Of a DNA stretch of 64,000 nucleotides, positions 52,903 to 61,489 are shown piece by piece (within the stretch, counting starts at the first letter, position 1; each line of letters starts with the position of its first letter). Under the pieces are notes generated by a model. The model saw only the letters and a list, made by a program, of their open reading frames with translations. It made no database searches and was not told where the DNA came from. The position numbers and the translations under genes were made by a program. Source of the DNA: Eubacterium sp. (GTDB lineage: Bacteria > Bacillota > Clostridia > Lachnospirales > Lachnospiraceae). The stretch is from assembly GCA_024690665.1 (NCBI GenBank), contig JAILOU010000028.1:1-64000 (forward strand), written 5' to 3'.

Positions 52903-53772
52903 ATGGAGATAAAAGAACAGGCGCATGCGAAAATAAATCTTGGATTGGAAGTTTTGGGAAAACGTCCAAATGGATATCATGATGTGCATATGCTCATGCA
53001 ATCGCTGGATTTATGTGATGATGTTTCGATTACAAAAAGACAGGATAATCGTATCTGCATCAGTTCATCAGTGGAAGGTCTGGCAGATGATCAAAGCAAT
53101 CTGGCATATAAAGCAGCAAAGGCATTTAACGAAGCAGTTCAACAAGAATATGGTGTGGATATTAGAATTGAAAAGCGTATCCCTATGGCTGCCGGGCTGG
53201 CAGGTGGGAGTGCAGATGCCGCTGCAGTATTAAGGGGAATGAATCGATTATTCGATAAAGGTCTTACCATGGATAAGTTGTGTGAGATAGGAGTAACGAT
53301 TGGCGCAGACGTGCCATTTTGTGTGATAGAGCACACCGCGATAGCGCAGGGGATTGGTGAAAAACTGACGCCGGTTCAGATGAATCTTAATTGCAGTGTT
53401 TTGTTAGTGAAACCGGATTTTGGAGTTTCAACAAAGGCTGTTTATGAAGCGGTTGATGCGTCTTTGGATTCTGCGAAAAATGTTTTTATAGATGACATTG
53501 TGAGCGGAATTAAAGAGAGCGACTGGGAACAATGTTTTCGCGCGATGGGAAATGATTTAGAAGCAGTTACGCTAAACATGTATCCGGTTGTTGCTGAAAT
53601 CAAAAAAACACTCCTTAAAGAAGGCGCTGATTTTGCTATGATGAGTGGAAGCGGACCGACTGTATTTGCAATATTTTTAGAGGAAGAAACATGCAAGAAA
53701 GCCTATGAAAGGATGGTAAATCTTCCATATGATGTTGTGGTGGAAAAAACGAAATTTTTGAAAAACAGATAA
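52903..53772 (+). CDS. ispE: 4-Diphosphocytidyl-2-C-methyl-D-erythritol kinase
   Basis: Fourth-stage enzyme of the MEP isoprenoid pathway; phosphorylates the 2-OH of CDP-methylerythritol with ATP. 289 residues. GHMP-kinase motifs: AHAKINLGLEVLGKRPNGYHDVHM at the start, the ATP loop PMAAGLAGGSADAAAVL, and GSGPTVFAIF near the C-terminus. ATG follows AATGGAGAAAAC. First gene of a run with a GntR regulator, murI and a DUF1934 protein. Confidence 0.96.
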   Translation: MEIKEQAHAKINLGLEVLGKRPNGYHDVHMLMQSLDLCDDVSITKRQDNRICISSSVEGLADDQSNLAYKAAKAFNEAVQQEYGVDIRIEKRIPMAAGLAGGSADAAAVLRGMNRLFDKGLTMDKLCEIGVTIGADVPFCVIEHTAIAQGIGEKLTPVQMNLNCSVLLVKPDFGVSTKAVYEAVDASLDSAKNVFIDDIVSGIKESDWEQCFRAMGNDLEAVTLNMYPVVAEIKKTLLKEGADFAMMSGSGPTVFAIFLEEETCKKAYERMVNLPYDVVVEKTKFLKNR

Positions 53773-53813
53773 GATGATATGGGAAAATTAAGTGCGAGAA
53801 AGGAAGAGGGAAG

Positions 53814-54518
53814 ATGGCAAGCAAAACAGATTTAAAGAAAATAGAATTAAGTAGTAGCGGGACGAATGCGTACCTGCCACTTCGTGATGTTGTATTTAAA
53901 ACATTAAGAGAGGCTATTTTAAAGGGCGATCTAAAGCCGGGAGAACGTCTGATGGAAGTGCAGCTTGCGGAACAGCTTGGCGTTAGCAGAACGCCGATTA
54001 GAGAGGCGATTCGTAAGTTGGAATTAGAAGGCATGGCTGTAACGATGCCAAGACGTGGAGCAGTTGTTGCGAAAATGACAGAAAAAGATATGGAAGATGT
54101 ACTTCAGATAAGAAGGGCTCTTGATGAGTTGTCAGTTACGATTGCCTGCGAACAGATTTCAATGTCTCAGATGAAACAACTTGAAGAGGCACAGAAGAAT
54201 TTTGAAGAACAGATTAAGCATGGTGATATGAAAGAAATTACGAATGCTGATGTGGAATTTCATAATATTATCTATCAATCAACCGGTAACGAAAGATTGT
54301 GGCAGATTATGAAAGGCTTTAGCGAGCAGATGTATCGTTATCGCGTGGAATACCTAAAAGAAGAGGAAAACTATCCGACGCTGGTGGATGAGCACAGACA
54401 GATTGTGGAAGGTTTAAAGCGTCGCGATAAAGAGGCTGTTGTAGAGATTATGCGCAGACATGTAACCAATCAGGCTGTGGAAATGAAAAATATCATTCGC
54501 GAGCAGGAGGAAGTATAG
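53814..54518 (+). CDS. GntR-family regulator with FCD domain
   Basis: 234 residues; ATG after GAGGGAAG. N-terminal winged helix (PLRDVVFKTLREAILKGDLKPGERL, EQLGVSRTPIREAIRKLELEG) followed by an FCD ligand-binding domain (ADVEFHNIIYQSTGNERLWQ, DEHRQIVEGLKRRD) containing the metal-ligand Asp/His residues typical of the FadR/FCD class. The effector is probably a small carboxylate, as in the family, but cannot be told here. Lies between ispE and murI, which it may or may not control. Confidence 0.92.
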   Translation: MASKTDLKKIELSSSGTNAYLPLRDVVFKTLREAILKGDLKPGERLMEVQLAEQLGVSRTPIREAIRKLELEGMAVTMPRRGAVVAKMTEKDMEDVLQIRRALDELSVTIACEQISMSQMKQLEEAQKNFEEQIKHGDMKEITNADVEFHNIIYQSTGNERLWQIMKGFSEQMYRYRVEYLKEEENYPTLVDEHRQIVEGLKRRDKEAVVEIMRRHVTNQAVEMKNIIREQEEV

Positions 54519-54524
54519 GTTACC

Positions 54525-55352
54525 ATGAATCTAAATAGTGAAGAAAGATATGCACCAATCGGAGTGTTTGATTCCGGAGTAGGAGGACTTACCGTTGCCA
54601 GAGAAATCATGCGGCAGCTTCCGAACGAACGAATCGTTTATTTCGGAGATACGGCGCGCGTGCCATATGGTACAAAGTCTAAGGAGACGGTAACGCGTTA
54701 TTCCAATCAGATTATTCGGTTTTTGAAGACAAAGGGCGTGAAAGCGGTTGTCATTGCCTGTAACACGGCAAGTGCTTATGCGCTTGATGACATACAAAAA
54801 GAACTGGATATTCCAATCTTGGGAGTGATTAAACCGGGTGCAAAAGTTGCAGCGGAAACGACGCAAAATAATAAGATTGGAGTCATTGGAACAGAGGCGA
54901 CAATACGAAGCGAGATCTACGCGACTTACATAAAAAAACATAATCCGAATGCAGAAGTGATGGGAAAGGCTTGTCCTTTATTTGTATCACTTGTGGAAGA
55001 AGGATGGTTAAAAGATTCCATTACCGTTCAGGTAGCGGAACGCTATCTGGAACCATTTATGCAATCCGGAGTGGACACGCTGATTATGGGATGCACCCAT
55101 TATCCGCTTCTTAGGTCGACTCTCCGAGGCGTTCTGGGAGAACGGGTAAATCTTGTGAATCCGGCCTATGAGACGGCTCGCAGTTTAAATGAACTTTTAA
55201 TTGGACATGGCATAAAAAATGATGGTCATGGAAAGCCATACGACCACGAATATTATGTATCAGATGCGGCAGAAAAGTTTATGCGATTCGCCAACAGCAT
55301 CCAGCCGTTTGATGTACATAAGGTTCAGGTGCTGGCGATAGAAGAATATTAG
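54525..55352 (+). CDS. murI: Glutamate racemase
   Basis: Makes D-glutamate for peptidoglycan. 275 residues; begins six bases after the GntR gene. Motifs: IGVFDSGVGGLTVAREI at the N-terminus, the first catalytic Cys in VIACNTASA, and the second in MGCTHYPLL, at the usual spacing. Co-factor independent racemase, cytoplasmic. The next gene starts 11 bases downstream. Confidence 0.97.
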   Translation: MNLNSEERYAPIGVFDSGVGGLTVAREIMRQLPNERIVYFGDTARVPYGTKSKETVTRYSNQIIRFLKTKGVKAVVIACNTASAYALDDIQKELDIPILGVIKPGAKVAAETTQNNKIGVIGTEATIRSEIYATYIKKHNPNAEVMGKACPLFVSLVEEGWLKDSITVQVAERYLEPFMQSGVDTLIMGCTHYPLLRSTLRGVLGERVNLVNPAYETARSLNELLIGHGIKNDGHGKPYDHEYYVSDAAEKFMRFANSIQPFDVHKVQVLAIEEY

Positions 55353-55363
55353 GAGACAGATAT

Positions 55364-55807
55364 TTGACAAAAGAGATATTAATCCGCATTGGAGGACTTC
55401 AGATTCGCCAAGAAGATGAAGAAGAACAGATTGAAGTCATTAATAGCGGAACATATTATTGTAAGAATGACAAACATTATATCATCTATGAGGAACCGAT
55501 TGAGGGATTCGCAGAGCCTAATAAGAATCGTATTAAGATGGAACCCGGATATGTGGAGATTACAAAAAAAGGACCGGTTACGGTCCAGTTGATTTTTGAT
55601 GAACAGACAAAGCATATTACCTATTACCAGACGCCTTATGGCGGCATGGAACTCGGGATTGATACAAAGCGTATTGAAATCAAAGAAACGGATGATAGAA
55701 TTCAGGTATCAATTGAATACGATTTGGAAATTAACAGTGAGCACATGGCACATTGTGCAATTGATCTTGAGATTATGGCAAAGGATTCTGCGGAGTTTGA
55801 ACTCTAA
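55364..55807 (+). CDS. DUF1934 domain protein (calycin-like beta barrel)
   Basis: 147 residues, starting with a TTG at 55364 that follows AGGAGACAG; no ATG is suitably placed. The pattern IEVINSGTYYCKNDKHYIIYEE, then NRIKMEPGYVEITKKGPV and TYYQTPYGGMELGIDTKRIEI is that of the DUF1934 (YwiB-like) beta-barrel family. Function is unknown; relatives sit beside murI or argS in other Firmicutes. Last gene of the ispE run; its terminator lies inside the convergent gene that follows. Confidence 0.85.
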   Translation: MTKEILIRIGGLQIRQEDEEEQIEVINSGTYYCKNDKHYIIYEEPIEGFAEPNKNRIKMEPGYVEITKKGPVTVQLIFDEQTKHITYYQTPYGGMELGIDTKRIEIKETDDRIQVSIEYDLEINSEHMAHCAIDLEIMAKDSAEFEL

Positions 55808-55865
55808 AGATACGGGACCGGAAGATGAGATGCTTCTTTTACTAATTAAATAATGGAACTAATTA

Positions 55866-56885
55866 TTATTTAGGCTGCGTTACCTTTACAACGCAGCTTT
55901 TTTTGACGCCATCTTCCTTGCAATAGATGGTTGCCCGGCCGGGATTGATTGCGGTAATTACGCCTTTTGAAGAAACTTCTGCAACGGCCGGATTGCTTGA
56001 TGAATAGGTAGGAACATTGTTGGATGAGATGGTGACCGTGATTTGTTTGGTCTTACCTACCGGAAGGGTAACAGAAGTTGGTGAAATTGTCATCGTTGGT
56101 TGCTTTACGTATACGCTGCAAGTAGCTTTTGCACCATCTAAAGATGCGGTGATGGTCGCTGCGCCGTGCTTGACGGCGGTAACAAGGCCGCTTGGCGAAA
56201 CGGTTGCAACTGATGACTTATTAGACCGGTATGTGACGTTTTTACCGGAAGACGTGGTTGCCTTGAGCCTGATGGTGTGAAGCCGGTATAAGGTTGCACT
56301 TTTATGATTTAACTTAATGGTCGGAGTCTTGACGCGCACACGGCAAGTCTTGGTTGTTCCCTGGCATTTAACGCGTATGATGGCTTCGCCCGGTTTTTTT
56401 GCCTTCACAAGTCCTGTATCGGTGACGGTTGCCACTGAACTTTTGCTGGATGAATAGGTGCATGCGGCTCCGGTAGAAGTAGTAGCGGATAATTTAAGGG
56501 TCTTTCCGCACTCTAAACTAGCTGAGGTTTTGGAAAGTGTGATTGTGGTTTTGGCTACCGTAACCTTGCAGGAAGCTTCAGCACCTGAAATTTTTGCTGT
56601 TATAAGTGCTGTTCCGGCCTTCTTTGCTGTGACTACACCATAGGTATTAACGGAAGCAATACTAGAAGAACTGCTTTTAAAAGAAGGTCTTTTTCCGTTG
56701 GATGTAAATGCATATAAAGTGAACGTATCATCGATGTTTAATTGTCTTTGATAAGAACTAATGATGATAAATGGAATTGTTGCAGCTTGTGCATGAAGCA
56801 TGCACGGTGCAAGTAACGAGAGGATACCGATGAAGCAAAAAGCAACGCGGTATCGCTTGATGAATTTTGAAATGATCCGTTTCAT
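55866..56885 (-). CDS. Secreted Ig-like (Big_2) repeat protein
   Basis: ATG at 56885 with AGAGGAGGTATG upstream; the extension to 56945 is unsupported. 339 residues: a basic start, a signal peptide (FCFIGILSLLAPCMLHAQA) and then four consecutive Big_2-type domains of about 75-80 residues, each with a SSSKSSVATV...GLVKAKKPGEA pattern and a conserved Cys. No sorting signal or catalytic domain, so probably a secreted or loosely attached surface protein. The last codons overlap a plus-strand terminator. Confidence 0.85.
   Translation of the reverse strand: MKRIISKFIKRYRVAFCFIGILSLLAPCMLHAQAATIPFIIISSYQRQLNIDDTFTLYAFTSNGKRPSFKSSSSSIASVNTYGVVTAKKAGTALITAKISGAEASCKVTVAKTTITLSKTSASLECGKTLKLSATTSTGAACTYSSSKSSVATVTDTGLVKAKKPGEAIIRVKCQGTTKTCRVRVKTPTIKLNHKSATLYRLHTIRLKATTSSGKNVTYRSNKSSVATVSPSGLVTAVKHGAATITASLDGAKATCSVYVKQPTMTISPTSVTLPVGKTKQITVTISSNNVPTYSSSNPAVAEVSSKGVITAINPGRATIYCKEDGVKKSCVVKVTQPK
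55874..55904 (+). terminator. Terminator for the ispE-murI-DUF1934 run, inside a convergent gene
   Basis: GCTGCGTT/AACGCAGC stem, 8-base loop, seven Ts. It lies inside the last codons of the minus-strand Big_2 gene, encoding part of its C-terminal KKSCVVKV. Confidence 0.85.
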
Positions 56886-57051
56886 AACATACCTCCTCTT
56901 AAGAAGATATCTTATTCCGGTCCCGACGCTAAAAAGCGTATTCATAAATTAGCATGCTAAAATGGAAATGTAAATATGCAATAGGTACCAATTGTAAAAA
57001 GGGGGCAAATAAGATAAAGTAATAGTATAGGTAAAAGGAGGATGAGTGGAA

Positions 57052-57942
57052 ATGAAAGTAAAAAAAGCGATCATTCCGGCAGCCGGATTGGGGACTCGTT
57101 TTTTGCCGGCTACCAAAGCGCAGCCAAAGGAAATGCTTCCAATCGTGGATAAACCGACAATTCAGTATATTATAGAGGAAGCTGTGTCTGCCGGTATTAC
57201 AGATATTATTATTGTAACGGGAAGAAGCAAACGATCGATAGAGGACCATTTTGATCGTTCTATGGAATTGGAATATGAACTTGAAAAAAATCATAAGGAA
57301 GATATGCTTAAGATGGTACGCGAAATTGCGGACATGGCGAATATTCATTACGTGCGCCAAAAGGAGCCAAGAGGACTTGGACACGCAGTTTTGACAGCGG
57401 AGCATTTTATCGGGGATGAACCATTTGCTGTACTTTTAGGTGATGATGTGGTGGTATCCAAAACGCCGGCACTCGGGCAGATGATAGCTGTTTATGACAA
57501 GTATGCTGGCTCTGTGCTTGGAGTGCAAAAGGTTGCCGATGAGAATGTCCACAAGTATGGAATCATTGCAGGTAAGGAAGTGGCTCGCGATATCTACCAG
57601 GTAGAAGATATGGTGGAAAAACCGAAGCTGGAAGATGCACCTTCCAACGTGGCGGTTTTAGGTCGCTATATCATTACACCGGAGATTTTTGATCTTCTTA
57701 GAACGCAGGAAGAAGGCGCCGGAGGCGAGATTCAGCTGACAGATGCGTTGAAGCGATTGGCAAAACAGCAACCGGTCTATGCATATAATTTCAAGGGACA
57801 TCGTTATGATGTGGGTAGTAAGATTGGATTTTTACAGGCCAATATTGAATGCGCGCTTCGTACAGATGAATTAAGAGAAGATATGAAGGCATATCTCGAA
57901 TTGTTACATAGCAATATGGATGAAATGCTCGATTATGAATAA
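57052..57942 (+). CDS. galU: UTP-glucose-1-phosphate uridylyltransferase
   Basis: Makes UDP-glucose for envelope glycans. 296 residues; ATG at 57052, ten bases after AAAGGAGG (a GTG at 57046 is closer than usual). N-terminal nucleotide-binding loop IPAAGLGTRFLPATKAQPKEMLPI, then KPTIQYIIEEAVSAGI, FAVLLGDDVV (metal-binding Asp) and GEIQLTDALKRL near the C-terminus. Single-gene transcript with its own terminator. Confidence 0.96.
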   Translation: MKVKKAIIPAAGLGTRFLPATKAQPKEMLPIVDKPTIQYIIEEAVSAGITDIIIVTGRSKRSIEDHFDRSMELEYELEKNHKEDMLKMVREIADMANIHYVRQKEPRGLGHAVLTAEHFIGDEPFAVLLGDDVVVSKTPALGQMIAVYDKYAGSVLGVQKVADENVHKYGIIAGKEVARDIYQVEDMVEKPKLEDAPSNVAVLGRYIITPEIFDLLRTQEEGAGGEIQLTDALKRLAKQQPVYAYNFKGHRYDVGSKIGFLQANIECALRTDELREDMKAYLELLHSNMDEMLDYE

Positions 57943-57949
57943 ATGAATC

Positions 57950-57984
57950 AGCCGACATGTTTGTGAGAACATGCCGGCTTTTTT
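57950..57984. terminator. Terminator between galU and the LysR gene
   Basis: AGCCGACATGTT and AACATGCCGGCT arms with one mismatch, loop GTGAG, followed by six Ts on the plus strand. Confidence 0.85.
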
Positions 57985-58867
57985 ATAGACGATAGATATA
58001 ATCAAGTAAATCTTCTTTAAAATGTCTGGCCTCATGACTGAGCGGAAAATCTTTCTTTTGGGTAAGGTAGATGGTCTTAGACATTTTCACGTTGTGAAAT
58101 GGTTTTGTGACGACTTCCGGATGGCTGATTTTGGAAGCGAAAAATCCCAAAGCCATGCCAAGTGCCTGCCCTCTGGCAATCAGGTCCATAAGAAGATAGT
58201 TGTCCGAGGTTTCCAAAATGATATTTGGCAATATGCCGTGGTCGATAAAGGTACTGTATTGACTGATACTGGTTGTGCTGTCGCCACTTTTGATTACCAA
58301 GGGTTCGTCTTTTAAGTCTTCGATATCGATATAATCACGGATGGCAAGCCGATGGTTTTTCGGCAGAATAAGACGAAAGTCATCAGAGAATATAGGAGTG
58401 TATTCGTATTTGTCATAATCTAAAGGTCCCGGTAAGAAGGCGAGGTCAACCTGATTGTGATCGAGTTGCTTTAAGATATGCTGGTCGGGATATTCACGAA
58501 GCTGCAGCAGGATATTGGGATGTTCCACCATAAAGGAATGAAAAAATTCAGAGCTCATTACCTGCAGGGAATCATAGGTACAAGAGATGGGCAGGGGATG
58601 ACGAATGTTTGATTGTTTAAATAACCGGTTTTCAACGATGTCGTATTCCAGGATAATGTTTCGGGCGTGATTAACCAGTCTTGCGGCTTCTTCGGTTGGA
58701 ACAATGCGGTTGCTGGTATGCGTAAAAAGTGAAATCTGTAATTCTTCTTCTAAGGATGCAAGTGATTTCGACAAGGCCTGTGGTGTGATGTACAACATTT
58801 TGGCGGCTTTGGAAATGCTCTTTTGCTCGTAAACGGTAACAAAATAAGTTAATTGTTTCTGGGTCAT
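57983..58867 (-). CDS. LysR-type transcriptional regulator of the oxidase cluster
   Basis: 294 residues. N-terminal helix-turn-helix (KQLTYFVTVYEQKSISKAAKMLYITPQALSKSLASLEEEL) and a substrate-binding domain in the usual LysR layout (FLPGPLDYDKYEYTPIFSDDFRLILPKNHRLA). It is divergent from the RidA/oxidase operon across a 257-base gap that contains a LysR-type palindrome at 58981-58995, so it is the likely regulator of that operon. The inducer is unknown, probably the substrate or a product of the oxidase. Confidence 0.92.
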   Translation of the reverse strand: MTQKQLTYFVTVYEQKSISKAAKMLYITPQALSKSLASLEEELQISLFTHTSNRIVPTEEAARLVNHARNIILEYDIVENRLFKQSNIRHPLPISCTYDSLQVMSSEFFHSFMVEHPNILLQLREYPDQHILKQLDHNQVDLAFLPGPLDYDKYEYTPIFSDDFRLILPKNHRLAIRDYIDIEDLKDEPLVIKSGDSTTSISQYSTFIDHGILPNIILETSDNYLLMDLIARGQALGMALGFFASKISHPEVVTKPFHNVKMSKTIYLTQKKDFPLSHEARHFKEDLLDYIYRL

Positions 58868-58980
58868 AGTTACTATCTCCTAACATAATGTATATGAATC
58901 GAATAGAATTTTTTTTAATTATTGGTAAATTATACCACATAGTTCAACCTTTTGGTTGTGGTCTCAAAAGAAAAATCTGC

Positions 58981-58995
58981 TTTTCGCAACGAAAA
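58981..58995. promoter_or_regulatory. Palindromic LysR-type operator and adjacent -10
   Basis: TTTTCG-CAA-CGAAAA is a perfect inverted repeat containing the T-N11-A pattern of LysR sites. It is followed by TGTGCTATAAC, an extended -10 (TATAAC at 59003-59008) without a good -35, as expected for an activator-dependent promoter reading toward the RidA gene. Confidence 0.65.
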
Positions 58996-59040
58996 TGTTG
59001 TGCTATAACATAATTACAATAACAAATCGAAAGCAACTTT

Positions 59041-59092
59041 AGAACGAAGGAGTTCGTGTCGAATAGACGCGGCTCCTTCGTTCTTTTGCTTT
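59041..59092 (+). promoter_or_regulatory. Leader hairpin (attenuator-like) before the oxidase operon
   Basis: AGAACGAAGGAG (59041-59052) pairs perfectly with CTCCTTCGTTCT (59073-59084) around a 20-base loop, followed by TTTGCTTTT. It lies between the promoter and the first gene, so it would act as a terminator in the leader unless bypassed. The strong GAAGGAG in its left arm resembles a ribosome binding site. Control mechanism unknown. Confidence 0.6.
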
Positions 59093-59124
59093 TGAAATGA
59101 GATAAAGATTAAAAAGGAGCTGTG

Positions 59125-59523
59125 ATGAATATGGAATTAGCAAGAAAAAATTATGGATCAGGAGCACCGCTCGAAGAAAAAGTTGGATATTCAAGAATGG
59201 TTCAGGTGGGACCGTTTATCAAAATCGGAGGAACGACTTCCGTTCAGCCGGATGGAAGCGTATATGGTGAGGATGCATATGAGCAGACACATTACGTACT
59301 AAAAAAACAGATTGAGCTGCTTGAAAAAGCTGAGGCATCTGCACAGGAAGTGATTGAGGTGAAAGTTTACACAACGGACATGTCACAGTCTGCTAAGATC
59401 TGCGATGCATATTCAGAACTGTTTCATGATATTAAGCCGCTATGTACGGTAGTCGGAATTCCGGCACTGAACAGACCGACGCAGCTGGTGGAAATTGAAA
59501 TGACAGCCATCGCAGCAAGCTAA
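59125..59523 (+). CDS. RidA-family enamine/imine deaminase
   Basis: 132 residues; ATG at 59125 with AAAAAGGAG upstream (ATG at 59131 also possible). The Rid fold is recognisable: MVQVGPFIKIGGTTSVQPDG, AYEQTHYVLKKQIELLEKA, VKVYTTDMSQ and PLCTVVGIPALNRPTQLVEIEMTA. RidA proteins hydrolyse reactive enamines and imines to keto acids and ammonia. The conserved Arg of the RidA archetype (CIRVQ motif) is not evident: the segment reads IPALNRP, with an Arg two residues along. First gene of the oxidase cluster, where imines are the expected direct product. Confidence 0.85.
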   Translation: MNMELARKNYGSGAPLEEKVGYSRMVQVGPFIKIGGTTSVQPDGSVYGEDAYEQTHYVLKKQIELLEKAEASAQEVIEVKVYTTDMSQSAKICDAYSELFHDIKPLCTVVGIPALNRPTQLVEIEMTAIAAS

Positions 59524-59542
59524 GATAAAGGAGAGATTACCA

Positions 59543-59857
59543 ATGAGCAGAATAGAAAGTCATCCAATCTTGGGAGAGACAGAAAAAGGAAAAGAAATTA
59601 CATTTACCTACAACGGAACAAGTATGACGGGATATGAAGGTGAGCCGATTGCCGTTGCACTAAAGGCAAATGGAGTTATGATTCACCGTTACACAAAAAA
59701 GGAACACAAGCCAAGAGGTTTGTTTTGTGCCATCGGTCGTTGCACTGACTGTGTCATGATCGTGGATGGAAAGCCAAACATCAGAACCTGTGTGACACCA
59801 CTTGAATCAGGAATGGTGGTCCAGACACAGTACGGTGTTGAGGCAAAGGAGGCGTAG
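59543..59857 (+). CDS. [2Fe-2S]-binding small subunit of an amine/amino-acid dehydrogenase
   Basis: 104 residues; ATG after AAAGGAGAG. A plant-type-ferredoxin-like fold with CAIGRCTDCVMIVDGKPNIRTC, which gives the four cysteines of a [2Fe-2S] cluster, and an N-terminal FTYNGTSMTGYEGEPIAVAL. Such subunits (HcnA, LhpF and the N-terminal part of sarcosine oxidase alpha) pass electrons between two flavin subunits. It lies just before the FAD/4Fe-4S subunit gene, as in those complexes. Confidence 0.88.
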   Translation: MSRIESHPILGETEKGKEITFTYNGTSMTGYEGEPIAVALKANGVMIHRYTKKEHKPRGLFCAIGRCTDCVMIVDGKPNIRTCVTPLESGMVVQTQYGVEAKEA

Positions 59858-59859
59858 GT

Positions 59860-61476
59860 ATGATGAAGCGATATGACGTAATCATTGTTGGAGCAGGACC
59901 CTCGGGGCTGTCAGCTGCGATTGAAGCAGCACAGATGGGAATGAAGGTTGTGGTATTTGATGAAAATGAAAAACCAGGAGGTCAGCTGTTTAAGCAGATC
60001 CATAAGTTCTTTGGTTCGAAAGAGCACAGGGCAAAAATCAGAGGCATCAACATCGGTACACAATTATTAAAAGAAGCCGATGAAGCCGGCGTGGAAGTTG
60101 TGTTAAATGCAACGGTTGTCGGTCTGTATCAGGATAAGGAAGTCAGTGTGAGAATCGCAGATGCGATTCATCATTACAAAGGTGACACCATTATTATTGC
60201 GACCGGTGCAGCTGAGAATATGGTGACATTTCCGGGGTGGACGTTGCCGGGTGTAATCGGTGCAGGAGCTGCACAGACCATGATGAACCTTCATGGAATT
60301 CAGCCGGGTAAGAAAATCCTGATGCTTGGAACCGGTAATGTTGGACTGGTAGTTTCTTTCCAGTTGTTACAGGCTGGATGTGAAGTGGTGGCACTGGTTG
60401 ATGCGGCGCCTAGAGTTGGCGGATATGGCGTGCATGCTTCAAAGGTATCTCGTACCGGAGTTCCATTTTACCTGTCGCATACGATTACGAAAGCACATGG
60501 AGAAGATCAGGTAACAGGCGTTACCATCAGCGAGGTGGATGAACATTTTCAGCCAATCGAAGGAACAGATAAGTACTTTGATGTGGATACGATATGTCTT
60601 GCAGTCGGACTTTCACCGATGTCGCAGCTGCTTAAGATGGCAGGTTGCAAGATGGAAGACAATCCAAAGCGAGGCGGACAGGTGCCGATCGTGGATGAAT
60701 ATGGAGAAACTTCAATATCAGGTGTCTTTGCTGCCGGTGATGTATCCGGAATTGAAGAAGCAAGTTCAGCAATGATCGAAGGTCGTATGGCAGGTGTATG
60801 CGTTGCCGAATATCTGGGATATTGCACGAAAGAAGATAAGGACACAAAACTTGCGAAACTCGAAGAAGATTTAGAAAGCCTTCGCCAGGGAATGTTTGCG
60901 CCAAAGAACAGAGGAAAGAAACTTGATAAGACGGAGGAAGGTATTCCGGTATCAGATAGTTTGCTGGTAAATGGTTATGTAGCAGAAGATGAGATTGAAA
61001 GATATCCGGGAGTCATTCATAAAGTCGGCGTTCATCCGGTAATTGAATGTACACAAAATATTCCGTGTAATCCTTGTCAGGATGCATGTCCGAAGGGATG
61101 TATTTCAATTGGAGATCACATCACCAATCTTCCGATTTCGGTGGAAGACAGTACTTGTATCAATTGTGGCATGTGTGTGGCAAGCTGCTCCGGACAGGCA
61201 ATCTTTTTGGTAGATGAAGATGCAGGAGAAGACTATGCAACCGTAACACTTCCATATGAATTCTTACCACTTCCAAAAGAAGGTGATGTGGGAATTGCGC
61301 TGGGACGAAACGGCAGGATGGTCTGCGAGGCCGAAGTAGTATCAGTAAAGAGCATGAAGGCATTTGACCATACAAATCTTGTTACGATAGCGGTTCCGAA
61401 AAAATACGCGATGAAGGCAAGATTTTATCAGACAAAAGAAGTGGCAGCGCATAGACAAAAGGTTGCGCACGCTTAA
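59860..61476 (+). CDS. FAD-dependent oxidoreductase subunit with 4Fe-4S motifs (HcnB/SoxA-like)
   Basis: 538 residues. N-terminal FAD-binding DVIIVGAGPSGLSAAIEAAQMGMKVVVFDE, a second nucleotide-binding site GKKILMLGTGNVGLVVSFQL, and ISGVFAAGDVSGIEEASSAMIEGRMAG. Unlike the aerobic homologues it carries an added ferredoxin-like module near 388-450: CTQNIPCNPCQDACPKGC and CINCGMCVASCSGQA, giving two [4Fe-4S] clusters. It fits an anaerobic variant of the amine dehydrogenase alpha subunits, passing electrons to ferredoxin or NAD(P) (inference). Starts two bases after the 2Fe-2S gene. Confidence 0.88.
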   Translation: MMKRYDVIIVGAGPSGLSAAIEAAQMGMKVVVFDENEKPGGQLFKQIHKFFGSKEHRAKIRGINIGTQLLKEADEAGVEVVLNATVVGLYQDKEVSVRIADAIHHYKGDTIIIATGAAENMVTFPGWTLPGVIGAGAAQTMMNLHGIQPGKKILMLGTGNVGLVVSFQLLQAGCEVVALVDAAPRVGGYGVHASKVSRTGVPFYLSHTITKAHGEDQVTGVTISEVDEHFQPIEGTDKYFDVDTICLAVGLSPMSQLLKMAGCKMEDNPKRGGQVPIVDEYGETSISGVFAAGDVSGIEEASSAMIEGRMAGVCVAEYLGYCTKEDKDTKLAKLEEDLESLRQGMFAPKNRGKKLDKTEEGIPVSDSLLVNGYVAEDEIERYPGVIHKVGVHPVIECTQNIPCNPCQDACPKGCISIGDHITNLPISVEDSTCINCGMCVASCSGQAIFLVDEDAGEDYATVTLPYEFLPLPKEGDVGIALGRNGRMVCEAEVVSVKSMKAFDHTNLVTIAVPKKYAMKARFYQTKEVAAHRQKVAHA

Positions 61477-61489
61477 GGAGGAAATGAAT

